A stretch of DNA of 64,000 bases from Clostridiales bacterium (GTDB lineage Bacteria; Bacillota; Clostridia; Lachnospirales; Lachnospiraceae): the NCBI GenBank assembly GCA_018366495.1, contig JAGZHZ010000011.1, positions 1 to 64,000 on the forward strand, written 5' to 3'. The notes under the pieces are model-generated. The model did not search any database. It had not been told where the DNA came from and was given only the letters and a program-made list of their open reading frames with translations. The position numbers and the translations under genes are program-made. Every line of letters begins with the position of its first letter. Position 1 is the first letter of the stretch. Positions 8,290 to 16,861 of this stretch are shown here, piece after piece.

Positions 8290-10263
8290 ATGAATATTTT
8301 GATTTTTGCGGGGACGACAGAAGGACGCAGTCTTGCTCAATATCTGGCGCATCAAAGTATTTTCTGCCATGTCTGTGTGGCGACAGAGTACGGAGAACAA
8401 CTGATTGAAGAGAGTACTTTCATTAAAATACATGCAGGGAGACTGACATCAGGAGAAATGAAAGAGCTGATGAAGCAGGAAGCGATTGATCTGGTGATCG
8501 ACGCTACACATCCATACGCAGTAATTGTATCTGAGAATATCAGAAAGGCGTGTGAAGAGTCAAACGTATCTTATCAGCGGCTGCTTCGCTCTTCTGTCCG
8601 TCTGGAAAATGAGGAAGACGCTGTCTTTGTGGATTCTGTGGAGGAAGCAGTTCGATTCTTACAGGCTGTCACGGGAAATGTGCTGATTACGACGGGAAGT
8701 AAAGAACTGGCAAAATTTACCGTGATAGAGGGATACAAAGAAAGACTGTATGCAAGGGTGCTTTCCACTCCGGAAGTGGTAAAGACGTGTGCAGAGCTTG
8801 GATTTGAAGGAAAACATTTAATTTGTATGCAAGGTCCATTCAGTGAAGAATTGAATGTTGCCATGATGCGTCAGATTGATGCTGCTTACCTTGTCACGAA
8901 AGAATCCGGAAAGGCAGGAGGATTTGAAGAAAAAATTCGTGCAGCGAAAAAAGCGGGCGCAAAAGCGGTAGTGATCGGGCGGCCTTCTGTGGAAAAAGGA
9001 ATGTCCTTGGAAGAGATAAAACAGTTTTTGATTAAGGAAACGGGAAAAAACGTTCATCATCAGATTTCTCTTGTAGGGATCGGGATGGGAGACCGAAAAA
9101 GTCTGACGATGGAAGCCATGGAAGCTATCTATGCAGCAGACCTTCTGATTGGAGCAAAACGGATGCTGGAACCATTTGCAGGGCTGCATAAGCCCATGAT
9201 GTGCGAGTATCGTCCGGATGAGATCTGTCAGTATATTCAGGAACATCCGGAATATGAAAAGGTTGCTGTTTTATTGTCAGGCGATACCGGATTTTACAGC
9301 GGCGCAAAAAAACTGATGACTCTTTTGGAAAATGAGAATTTAACAGTCTGTCCTGGAATTTCGTCTGTAGTTGCTTTCTGCGCAAAATTACAGATATCAT
9401 GGGATGATGTAAAACTGATGAGTCTTCACGGAAGAGGACAAAATATTATTCATGCATTAAAGGAGTATGGGAAGGTGTTCACTCTCGTCGGGACGAAAGA
9501 TGGAATCCCGAATCTGTGCAGAAAACTGATAGACTATGGAATGGAAGATACAAAAATTTCTGTAGGAGAGGCGCTGTCTTATCCGCAGGAACGAATTGTG
9601 ATGGGAAGTGCACTGCAGCTGCAGAATATGGAATTTGATCCATTGACAGTCGTATTGATGGAACGAGAAAAAAAAGAATTTGTTGTCACACATGGGATTT
9701 CAGACGATGATTTTCTGAGAGATCGCGTGCCGATGACAAAAGAAGAAATACGAAGTATTTCCCTGTCTAAGCTGCGGCTTCAAAAAGATTCTGTGATCTA
9801 TGATATTGGAGCTGGAACGGGATCAGTTGCAGTGGAGATGGCTCTGCAAGCCTGTGATGGAATGGTATATGCGATTGAGAAAAAGAAAGAAGCAGTCAAT
9901 CTGATTCTGGAAAATAAAAGGAAATTTGCGGCAGACAATTTGGAAGTTATAGAAGGGCTGGCGCCGGAAGCGCTGGAGTCTTTGCCTGCACCGACGCATG
10001 CCTTTATTGGAGGCTCTTCCGGAAACATGAAAGAAATTTTAAAGGCGCTGTTGGAGAAAAACAGTAAGATCCGCATTGTGGTCAATGCGATAGCTGTAGA
10101 GACGGTTGCAGAGACGATGCAGTGTCTGAAAGAACTGCCGTTTTGTGAGGAAGAAATCGTTCAAGTTTCAGTCGGAAGATCAAAAAAAATAGCATCGTAT
10201 CACATGATGATGGGACTGAATCCTGTGTTTGTCTTCTCGTTTACAGGAGGTGGATGCGCGTGA
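8290..10263 (+). CDS. Fused CbiJ-CbiE-CbiT: precorrin-6A reductase and precorrin-6B methyltransferase/decarboxylase
   Basis: Three enzymes occur in one chain of about 657 residues. Residues 1-245 are CbiJ, which reduces cobalt-precorrin-6A; the start Ile-Phe-Ala-Gly-Thr-Thr-Glu-Gly-Arg is the nucleotide-binding signature. Residues about 258-450 are CbiE (Gly-Ile-Gly-Met-Gly-Asp, Ser-Gly-Asp-Thr-Gly-Phe-Tyr-Ser-Gly), the C-5 methyltransferase. Residues about 470-655 are CbiT, a class I methyltransferase (Asp-Ile-Gly-Ala-Gly-Thr-Gly-Ser-Val) that methylates C-15 and decarboxylates ring C. CbiE-CbiT fusions are common; CbiJ in front is less so. An alternative TTG start at 8278 is possible. The gene ends inside the start region of cbiA. 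Confidence 0.92.
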   Translation: MNILIFAGTTEGRSLAQYLAHQSIFCHVCVATEYGEQLIEESTFIKIHAGRLTSGEMKELMKQEAIDLVIDATHPYAVIVSENIRKACEESNVSYQRLLRSSVRLENEEDAVFVDSVEEAVRFLQAVTGNVLITTGSKELAKFTVIEGYKERLYARVLSTPEVVKTCAELGFEGKHLICMQGPFSEELNVAMMRQIDAAYLVTKESGKAGGFEEKIRAAKKAGAKAVVIGRPSVEKGMSLEEIKQFLIKETGKNVHHQISLVGIGMGDRKSLTMEAMEAIYAADLLIGAKRMLEPFAGLHKPMMCEYRPDEICQYIQEHPEYEKVAVLLSGDTGFYSGAKKLMTLLENENLTVCPGISSVVAFCAKLQISWDDVKLMSLHGRGQNIIHALKEYGKVFTLVGTKDGIPNLCRKLIDYGMEDTKISVGEALSYPQERIVMGSALQLQNMEFDPLTVVLMEREKKEFVVTHGISDDDFLRDRVPMTKEEIRSISLSKLRLQKDSVIYDIGAGTGSVAVEMALQACDGMVYAIEKKKEAVNLILENKRKFAADNLEVIEGLAPEALESLPAPTHAFIGGSSGNMKEILKALLEKNSKIRIVVNAIAVETVAETMQCLKELPFCEEEIVQVSVGRSKKIASYHMMMGLNPVFVFSFTGGGCA

Positions 10264-11630
10264 AAATCCCAAGAATTTTAATTGCAGCCGGAGCTAGCGG
10301 GAGCGGAAAAACGCTGATTACCTGTGGGATTTTACAGGCGCTTTGCAGCAGAGGAAAAAGAGTATCTTCTTTTAAATGTGGTCCTGATTATATTGATCCA
10401 ATGTTTCATGCAAAGGTAATCGGAACAAAGGCAAGAAATCTGGATACCTTTTTTACGGATGAAAAAACAACGCAGTATCTGTTGCAGCAAAATGCAAAAG
10501 ATACAGATATTTCTGTGATAGAAGGCGTGATGGGATATTATGACGGTTTGGGTGGTATTGATACGAAAGCAAGCGCTTATGATGTGGCGAGAGTGACAAA
10601 AACACCGGTGATTTTTATCATAAATGGAAAAGGAATGAGTCTGTCGGCCGCAGCATATCTGAAAGGTTTTATGGAATACAGAAAGGACAGCAGAATCTGT
10701 GGCGTCATTTTAAATCAGATTTCTCCTATGATGTATCCGCAGCTGAAAAAGAGAATAGAAGAAGAACTTTGTATCTCCGTTCTTGGATATGTGCCTAAGG
10801 TGGACAATTTATTTTTAGAAAGCCGTCATCTGGGGCTGGTGATGCCTCAGGAGATCAAAAGCCTGAATGAAAAAATAAAAGAATTTGCAAGACAGCTGGA
10901 AAATACACTGGATCTGGACAGACTGATTGAGATGGCTGAAAATGCAGAGGATCTGGAAGAAGTGGAAATCGAAATTCACCGCATGAAGGAGAAACCTGTG
11001 ATTGCAGTTGCGAGGGATGAAGCTTTTTGCTTTTTCTACGAAGACAATCTGGAACTGCTGAAAAAAATGGGGGCAGAACTGATTGAATTTTCACCGATCC
11101 ACGATAAAAAACTGCCGTCCGGGGCAGATGGACTGCTTTTATATGGAGGATATCCGGAATTGACAGCAAGACAGCTCAGCCAAAACGTACAGATGAGAAA
11201 AAGTATAAAAGAAGCGATCGTATCGGGAATGCCATGCATGGCAGAATGCGGAGGTTTTATGTATCTTCATGAGACGATGGAGGATATGGATGGTCAGGAA
11301 TGGCCGATGACAGGTGTGATCAAAGGCAGAGCATACAGAACAGAAAAATTAGGGCGGTTCGGATATATTGAAGTGGAGGCAAAAAAAGAACAGATGCTGG
11401 GAATGGAAGCCGGAAAAATATGTGCTCATGAATTTCACTATTTTGACAGCACATCATGCGGGGATTATTTTTATGCCGAAAAGCCTTTAAGAAAGAGGGG
11501 ATGGGACTGCATTCACGGGGAATACCGGATGATTGCAGGATTCCCACATCTCTATTATTATTCAAATCGAAAAATTCCAGAACAATTTTTGAGAGCGTGT
11601 GTGGGATTTGGGAAAGGAAACAGAGTATGA
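10260..11630 (+). CDS. cbiA: Cobyrinate a,c-diamide synthase CbiA
   Basis: An ATP-dependent glutamine amidotransferase that amidates side chains a and c of the corrin ring. The N-terminal P-loop is Gly-Ala-Ser-Gly-Ser-Gly-Lys-Thr. Phe-Lys-Cys-Gly-Pro-Asp-Tyr-Ile-Asp-Pro is the CbiA signature. The class I amidotransferase domain has its nucleophile in Ala-Glu-Cys-Gly-Gly-Phe-Met-Tyr. I prefer the GTG at 10260, which overlaps the previous stop (GTGA) and lies 9 bp after AGGAGG. An ATG at 10254 is only 3 bp from that site. The end overlaps cbiB by four bases. Confidence 0.93.
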   Translation: MKIPRILIAAGASGSGKTLITCGILQALCSRGKRVSSFKCGPDYIDPMFHAKVIGTKARNLDTFFTDEKTTQYLLQQNAKDTDISVIEGVMGYYDGLGGIDTKASAYDVARVTKTPVIFIINGKGMSLSAAAYLKGFMEYRKDSRICGVILNQISPMMYPQLKKRIEEELCISVLGYVPKVDNLFLESRHLGLVMPQEIKSLNEKIKEFARQLENTLDLDRLIEMAENAEDLEEVEIEIHRMKEKPVIAVARDEAFCFFYEDNLELLKKMGAELIEFSPIHDKKLPSGADGLLLYGGYPELTARQLSQNVQMRKSIKEAIVSGMPCMAECGGFMYLHETMEDMDGQEWPMTGVIKGRAYRTEKLGRFGYIEVEAKKEQMLGMEAGKICAHEFHYFDSTSCGDYFYAEKPLRKRGWDCIHGEYRMIAGFPHLYYYSNRKIPEQFLRACVGFGKGNRV

Positions 11631-12604
11631 TAAAAGAAACATTGGCGGCCGTTGGACTGGGATATCTGATTGATCTTTTAATTGGAGATCCGCACTGGCT
11701 GTATCATCCGATTCGGATCGTCGGAAATCTGATCAGTCTGTTGGAAAAATGGCTCAGAGCGTTATTTCCAAAGACGGAGAAAGGAGAATTGACGGCGGGA
11801 GTATTTCTTGTAATTTTGACATCGGGACTGACAACAGCAGCGGCGGCAGGAATCCTATATGCAGGATATTTGATTCATCCGGCTGTAAAATTTGGGCTGG
11901 AAGTGCTGATGTGTTATCAGCTTTTAGCGACTCGTGCATTGAGAGACGAGAGTATGAAAGTATATGAAAAATTAAAGGAAAATGATCTGGAAGGCAGCCG
12001 TTATGCGGTCTCCATGATCGTAGGGCGTGATACAAAAAATCTGGATGACATCGGTGTGACAAAAGCAGCAGTGGAAACAGTGGCAGAGAACACTTCTGAT
12101 GGAATTTTAGCTCCGATGCTGTTTATGGTGATCGGGGGACCAGTGCTTGGTTTTTTTTATAAAGCAGTCAATACGATGGACTCTATGGTAGGATATAAAA
12201 ATGAAAAGTATCTGTATTTTGGGCGTGCGGCAGCAAAATTTGATGATATATTGAATTATATTCCAGCTAGAATTTCAGCGTGGATGATGATTTTTTCCTG
12301 CCTGTTTTCAGGCTTGGATGCAAAAGAAGCTTATCGCATTTATAAAAGGGATCGATACAATCATGCAAGCCCGAATTCTGCACAGACAGAAGCAGTGATG
12401 GCGGGGGCGCTCCACATACAGCTGGCAGGAGATGCGTGGTATTTTGGAAAACTGTACAAGAAAAAGACGATCGGCGATGCGGTTCGAGCTGTCGAGTATG
12501 AAGACATCAGAAGAGCAAACCGGCTGCTGTATGTGACCTCATTTTTTACAATACTGCTGTTCGGAGCGCTTCGTCTTTTGCTTATTATGACAGTGGGGTG
12601 GTAA
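11627..12604 (+). CDS. cbiB: Adenosylcobinamide-phosphate synthase CbiB
   Basis: An integral membrane protein of 325 residues that attaches aminopropanol phosphate to adenosylcobyric acid. Family motifs are Leu-Ile-Gly-Asp-Pro-His-Trp-Leu-Tyr-His-Pro near the N-terminus, Val-Gly-Arg-Asp-Thr, Glu-Asn-Thr-Ser-Asp-Gly, and Tyr-Asn-His-Ala-Ser-Pro-Asn-Ser. Several hydrophobic segments are visible, including the C-terminal one. The start codon overlaps the cbiA stop (ATGA). It works with the CobD-type decarboxylase encoded next. Confidence 0.94.
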   Translation: MIKETLAAVGLGYLIDLLIGDPHWLYHPIRIVGNLISLLEKWLRALFPKTEKGELTAGVFLVILTSGLTTAAAAGILYAGYLIHPAVKFGLEVLMCYQLLATRALRDESMKVYEKLKENDLEGSRYAVSMIVGRDTKNLDDIGVTKAAVETVAENTSDGILAPMLFMVIGGPVLGFFYKAVNTMDSMVGYKNEKYLYFGRAAAKFDDILNYIPARISAWMMIFSCLFSGLDAKEAYRIYKRDRYNHASPNSAQTEAVMAGALHIQLAGDAWYFGKLYKKKTIGDAVRAVEYEDIRRANRLLYVTSFFTILLFGALRLLLIMTVGW

Positions 12605-12662
12605 AAGCACGCTTGTCTTGCAGATAAAAAAGGATGATGGAATAGTAATGGAGGAATAAAAA

Positions 12663-13706
12663 ATGTATATGCACAGACATGGAGGAGATGTGTATTCCGA
12701 ACCGTATGAGATTGATTTTTCAGCGAATATTAACCCGTTTGGTATGCCGCAGAGCGTAAAGGATGCAGCATGGGAAGGGGTGTTATCTTCTGTCAATTAT
12801 CCAGATGTCTCCTGCAGGCAATTAAAAAAGAAAATATCGGAAAAAAATAAAATTCCGCCGGAATATTTTATTTTTGGAAACGGCGCTGCCGAACTGATTT
12901 TTGCGGTGGTATCCGCTTTGAAACCAAAAAAAGTACTTGTGGTTTCACCGGGATTTGCAGAATACGAGCAGGCTGCCCGTGCGTCTGGCTGCGAGATTGA
13001 ACATTATTTTTTGAAAGAAGACAATCAATTTCTGCTTGAGAAGTCTTATCTCGAATCAATAAAGGAAGATACGGATCTGGTGTTTTTGTGTAATCCAAAC
13101 AATCCGACGGGACAGCTGATTGAATGTGATTTTCTGCAGCAGATTCTGGAAAAGTGCAGGGCGTGCAAAGCTTTCCTGGTCTTAGATGAATGTTTCAATG
13201 AATTTCTGGATCAGCCGAATCAGTATACGATGCTTTCAAAGACAAAAGAATTTAAAAATATGATGATTCTGAAAGCCTTTACAAAAATTTATGCGATGCC
13301 TGGGCTTCGACTGGGATATGCTATCTGTTCTGACCGGACTGTAATTGAAAAAATGGAAGCCATGCTTCAGCCGTGGAATGTTTCTGTGCCGGCCCAGATG
13401 GCTGGAAACGCAGCATTAGATGAAGAGGCATTTGTACAAATGACGAGAGCGTTCATCGGACAAGAGCGTATATGGATGAAAAAAGAGATGGAAAGAATAG
13501 GAATCAAGACATTTGATTCCAAGGCAAATTATTTGTTTTTTAAAGGTCCCAAAAATTTGGCGCAATATTGTAAAAAATATGGCATTCTGATACGGGACTG
13601 CAGCAACTATGAAGGACTTTCAAACGGATATTACCGTGTTGCAGTGCGCAGACGGGAAGAAAATGAAAAGCTGATTTCATGTCTGGAAAAGGCAGTGGGA
13701 CAATAA
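12663..13706 (+). CDS. cobD: L-threonine-O-3-phosphate decarboxylase (CobD type)
   Basis: A PLP-dependent fold-type I enzyme of 347 residues that makes (R)-1-aminopropan-2-yl phosphate, the linker used by CbiB. The start His-Gly-Gly-Asp-Val followed by Asp-Phe-Ser-Ala-Asn-Ile-Asn-Pro is typical of CobD and separates it from HisC. Asn-Pro-Asn-Asn-Pro-Thr-Gly and the Schiff-base lysine (about Lys208 in Ala-Phe-Thr-Lys) followed by Pro-Gly-Leu-Arg-Leu-Gly-Tyr are intact. A histidinol-phosphate aminotransferase is unlikely given the cbi context. The ribosome binding site is GGAGG before 12663. Confidence 0.9.
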   Translation: MYMHRHGGDVYSEPYEIDFSANINPFGMPQSVKDAAWEGVLSSVNYPDVSCRQLKKKISEKNKIPPEYFIFGNGAAELIFAVVSALKPKKVLVVSPGFAEYEQAARASGCEIEHYFLKEDNQFLLEKSYLESIKEDTDLVFLCNPNNPTGQLIECDFLQQILEKCRACKAFLVLDECFNEFLDQPNQYTMLSKTKEFKNMMILKAFTKIYAMPGLRLGYAICSDRTVIEKMEAMLQPWNVSVPAQMAGNAALDEEAFVQMTRAFIGQERIWMKKEMERIGIKTFDSKANYLFFKGPKNLAQYCKKYGILIRDCSNYEGLSNGYYRVAVRRREENEKLISCLEKAVGQ

Positions 13707-13739
13707 GAAACTGAAAATCAGAAGACAGGGAGGAAAATC

Positions 13740-15248
13740 ATGGCGAAGTCAATAATGATTCAGGGAACGATGTCAAATGCAGGGAAAAGTTTAATTGCGG
13801 CTGGGCTGTGCAGAATTTTTAAGCAGGATGGCTATCGGACTGCCCCGTTTAAATCACAGAATATGGCTTTAAATTCTTTTATCACAGAGGAAGGTCTGGA
13901 GATGGGAAGAGCCCAGGTCATGCAGGCAGAGGCAGCAGGAATTAAACCTTCTGTCTATATGAATCCGATTTTGCTTAAACCGACAAATGATGTGGGATCT
14001 CAGGTGATTGTCAACGGAGAAGTGGTTGGAAATATGAGTGCGCGTGATTATTTTGCGTATAAAAAGAAACTGATTCCCGATATTTTAAAGGCATATCATA
14101 AATTAGAAGAAGAGTATGACATTATTGTGATAGAAGGAGCCGGAAGTCCGGCAGAGATCAATTTAAAGGCAGATGATATTGTTAATATGGGGATGGCCAA
14201 AATGGCGGATGCCCCTGTCCTTCTGGTGGGGGATATTGACAGAGGCGGCGTTTTTGCACAACTGATCGGAACCGTAATGCTCCTTGAGGAGGAAGAAAAA
14301 GCACGTATTAAAGGATTAATCATCAATAAATTCCGAGGGGATAAGACGATTTTAGATCCTGGAATCAAAATGCTGGAAGAAAAATGCGCTATTCCAGTCG
14401 TAGGAGTTGCCCCATATCTACATATAGAAGTAGAAGACGAAGACAGCCTGACAGAGCGATTTGATCATACGCAGGAAGTCAGTATGATTGATATTGCAGT
14501 CATTCGTCTTCCAAGAATTTCAAATTTTACTGACTTCAATCCGTTTGAAAATATAAAAGGAGTTTCTTTGCGCTATGTGCAATCAGCTGTAGAGCTGAAA
14601 AATCCGGATATGATTATTTTGCCGGGCACAAAAAATACAATGGAAGATTTGCTGTGGATGAGACAGAATGGTCTGGAGGCAGCAATCTTAAAAGCAGCTT
14701 CAGCTGGAAAAGTAATTTATGGTGTGTGCGGCGGATATCAGATGCTTGGAAAATCCATTAAAGATCCGCATCATGTGGAAGCAGGGGGAGAGATTGCAGG
14801 TATGGGATTACTGCCGATGGATACTATTTTTGCGGCAGAAAAAACACGAACAAGAGTTTCGGGAAAATTTCAGACAGTGAGAGGAATTTTGTCAGGGCTG
14901 AGTGGTGTTTCTCTGGAGGGTTATGAGATTCACATGGGAATGTCAAAGCTGGAAAAAGGAGAACAAGGTCTGACAGAAATCTGTGATACAAATACACAGT
15001 CCACTCAAAAGACGGAGGGCGCTCAGAAAGGAAATATTTATGGCAGTTATGTGCATGGAATTTTCGACAAAGGCGCTGTCGCATCGGAAGTTGTGAGATC
15101 GTTGGCCGCGGCAAAGGGGATTGAAGCAGAAGAAATTTCAAGTGTTGATTTTCAGCAGTTTAAAGAGACACAATATGATATTCTGGCGGACGAGCTGCGG
15201 AAGCATTTAGATATGGAACGCATTTATCAGATTCTGGAGAAAAAATAA
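13740..15248 (+). CDS. cbiP: Cobyric acid synthase CbiP
   Basis: A 502-residue glutamine amidotransferase that amidates side chains b, d, e and g of adenosylcobyrinate diamide. N-terminal signature: Gly-Thr-Met-Ser-Asn-Ala-Gly-Lys-Ser, then Phe-Lys-Ser-Gln-Asn-Met-Ala-Leu-Asn-Ser. The amidotransferase nucleophile is in Val-Cys-Gly-Gly-Tyr-Gln-Met-Leu-Gly, and the catalytic His is in Tyr-Val-His-Gly-Ile-Phe. Length fits the family. Its last codons lie in the first unit of a degenerate AT-rich repeat that extends into the gap before cbiC. Confidence 0.95.
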   Translation: MAKSIMIQGTMSNAGKSLIAAGLCRIFKQDGYRTAPFKSQNMALNSFITEEGLEMGRAQVMQAEAAGIKPSVYMNPILLKPTNDVGSQVIVNGEVVGNMSARDYFAYKKKLIPDILKAYHKLEEEYDIIVIEGAGSPAEINLKADDIVNMGMAKMADAPVLLVGDIDRGGVFAQLIGTVMLLEEEEKARIKGLIINKFRGDKTILDPGIKMLEEKCAIPVVGVAPYLHIEVEDEDSLTERFDHTQEVSMIDIAVIRLPRISNFTDFNPFENIKGVSLRYVQSAVELKNPDMIILPGTKNTMEDLLWMRQNGLEAAILKAASAGKVIYGVCGGYQMLGKSIKDPHHVEAGGEIAGMGLLPMDTIFAAEKTRTRVSGKFQTVRGILSGLSGVSLEGYEIHMGMSKLEKGEQGLTEICDTNTQSTQKTEGAQKGNIYGSYVHGIFDKGAVASEVVRSLAAAKGIEAEEISSVDFQQFKETQYDILADELRKHLDMERIYQILEKK

Positions 15249-15390
15249 ATGTGAAATGTATTTATCTGAATGCGATTATCAGATTCTAAAAAGAAATAGA
15301 ATATGAAATGTGGCTATTAAATACCAGAAAAGAAAAAATGTAAAATACCATTATTAAAATCTAAAGAAGAAATAGTCATTTATAGAATGT
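15224..15390 (+). repeat. Degenerate AT-rich tandem repeat between cbiP and cbiC
   Basis: Units with the pattern TTATCAGATTCT, a purine-rich AAGAAATA stretch and ATGAAATG occur at about 15224 and 15276. Two weaker copies follow near 15315 and 15351. The first unit overlaps the C-terminal codons of cbiP. The spacer is probably made of decayed copies of the gene end. Seen by eye; unit boundaries are approximate. Confidence 0.5.
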
Positions 15391-15458
15391 TTTTTAAGTG
15401 ATTTTGAGATAGAAAAACAGAAAACAAAGTCTGCAGAAGAGAAAGGAGGATTTGATCT

Positions 15459-16100
15459 ATGAAAGTAGAATTAGAGAAAATAATGCCAAGAGAGATTGAA
15501 AAAAGAAGCTTTGAGATTATCACACAGGAGCTGGGGGAACGTACATTTAAAGATCAGCAGGAAATGATTGTAAAGCGGTGTATTCATACGAGTGCAGATT
15601 TTGAGTATGCCGATAACTTGTGTTTTTCAGAACATGCGGTACAAAAGGCGATGGATGCAATAAAAAGAGGAGCGTGCATTGTAACAGATACGCAGATGGC
15701 GAAAGCCGGAATCAATAAAAAAGCGCTCGCTAGATATGGAGGAGAGGTCTATTGTTTTATGTCGAATGAAGATGTCGCACAGGCAGCAAAAAACAATGGA
15801 ACAACGAGAGCCACGGCATGTATCGACAAAGCAGCGCAGCTGGAGAAACCAGTCATATTTGCAGTTGGCAATGCCCCGACAGCGCTGATACGTCTGTATG
15901 AACTGATTCAAGATAAGAAAATAAAGCCGGAGCTGATTATTGGAGTGCCAGTCGGATTCGTAAACGTTGTTCAGTCAAAAGAGTTGATTATGGAAACAGA
16001 TGTGCCGTATATTGTTGCACGCGGAAGAAAAGGCGGAAGCAATATTGCAGCATGTATCTGTAATGCATTGCTATATCTGATCGATGACAGCAGAGAATAG
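15459..16100 (+). CDS. cbiC: Cobalt-precorrin-8 methylmutase CbiC
   Basis: A 213-residue enzyme that moves a methyl group from C-11 to C-12 to give cobyrinic acid. The N-terminal Ile-Glu-Lys-Arg-Ser-Phe-Glu-Ile-Ile and Val-Lys-Arg-Cys-Ile-His-Thr-Ser contain the conserved catalytic-region histidine. Ala-Val-Gly-Asn-Ala-Pro-Thr-Ala-Leu and Val-Pro-Val-Gly-Phe-Val-Asn-Val are also family marks. AAAGGAGG precedes the ATG. It is the last gene of the operon, separated from cbiP by 210 bp of repeats, and a bidirectional terminator follows. Confidence 0.95.
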   Translation: MKVELEKIMPREIEKRSFEIITQELGERTFKDQQEMIVKRCIHTSADFEYADNLCFSEHAVQKAMDAIKRGACIVTDTQMAKAGINKKALARYGGEVYCFMSNEDVAQAAKNNGTTRATACIDKAAQLEKPVIFAVGNAPTALIRLYELIQDKKIKPELIIGVPVGFVNVVQSKELIMETDVPYIVARGRKGGSNIAACICNALLYLIDDSRE

Positions 16101-16114
16101 AATAAAAAAACAAA

Positions 16115-16170
16115 CCCGCCGCAGAGATTCGCTTTCTATGAGCAGAAATCTCCACGACGGGGATTTTTTT
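16115..16170. terminator. Bidirectional terminator between cbiC and the XRE gene
   Basis: A long imperfect stem joins CCCG (from 16115) to CGGG (to 16162), with an inner GAGATT/AATCTC helix. Seven T residues follow on the plus strand, and a run of A before it gives a T tract for the minus strand. It lies between two convergent genes. Confidence 0.8.
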
Positions 16171-16172
16171 GA

Positions 16173-16535
16173 TTATTTTAAACGATTGTGTTCTTGAAGA
16201 TATAGAAATTTACTGAAATTTACAAGTTCCTGTTTTGAGGAGGAACTTAGCTGAGAAAAGTATTTGAGAAGATTTTTTTCAAGCAGCATAGTCTGCGAAG
16301 AGTCAAGCGGCTTGTCGCTTTCTACTAAAACAGAAGTTTCATTTCCTGTTAAAAGATAATCAATCGAAACTTCAAAATATTCTGCGATTTTTTGGAGTTT
16401 ATCATAGTCAGGCTGTTTGTTTTTTGTCTCATATCCGGCAATCGTAGGACGTGTGACATTGAGGTAGCGTGCTAATGCTTCCTGGGTCATATGGCGTCCC
16501 TGACGGAGCTGTTTTAAATTATTTGCAAAATTCAT
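16173..16535 (-). CDS. XRE-family helix-turn-helix regulator
   Basis: A 120-residue DNA-binding protein. Residues about 5-65 form a Cro/C1 helix-turn-helix: Leu-Arg-Gln-Gly-Arg-His-Met-Thr-Gln-Glu-Ala-Leu-Ala, then Thr-Arg-Pro-Thr-Ile-Ala-Gly-Tyr-Glu, ending with Ile-Asp-Tyr-Leu-Leu-Thr-Gly. The C-terminal 50 residues are helical and may dimerise. The start at 16535 is chosen because GAAAGGA lies upstream; a longer open frame to 16685 has no site. It is transcribed away from the secretion locus, whose start is about 330 bp away, so it may regulate that operon. No target site is proven. Confidence 0.88.
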   Translation of the reverse strand: MNFANNLKQLRQGRHMTQEALARYLNVTRPTIAGYETKNKQPDYDKLQKIAEYFEVSIDYLLTGNETSVLVESDKPLDSSQTMLLEKNLLKYFSQLSSSSKQELVNFSKFLYLQEHNRLK

Positions 16536-16801
16536 AACTAAAATCCTTTCATTTTTTGACAGATAAAAATTTAGTGTCTTTATATGACAAGTGTACGGCA
16601 TATAGCAGAGTAATTTTTTTGAAACAAAATAATTGCTCATAAATCCCATCATTTTAATTATGGAAAGGATATCAGAGCAGATCATATGGAAATATATTTT
16701 AAATATATCATGGAAGTATGATGCAAATGTGATAAAGTAGATAAAAGGAACAAAAAGTTACAAAATATAAAACATTTTGGGAGCCAACAGCAAAAATTTG
16801 C

Positions 16802-16830
16802 TTGACAATGTGACGAAACGACACTATAAT
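16802..16830 (+). promoter_or_regulatory. Perfect sigma-A promoter of the type VII secretion operon
   Basis: TTGACA (16802-16807) and TATAAT (16825-16830) with 17-bp spacing match the consensus exactly. The first gene starts 31 bp downstream. The remainder of the intergenic stretch 16536-16801 is AT-rich upstream sequence of the divergent XRE gene. I see no other feature in it. Confidence 0.9.
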
Positions 16831-16861
16831 AAAAATAGAAACAGCGAAAGCAGGTGAGAAA

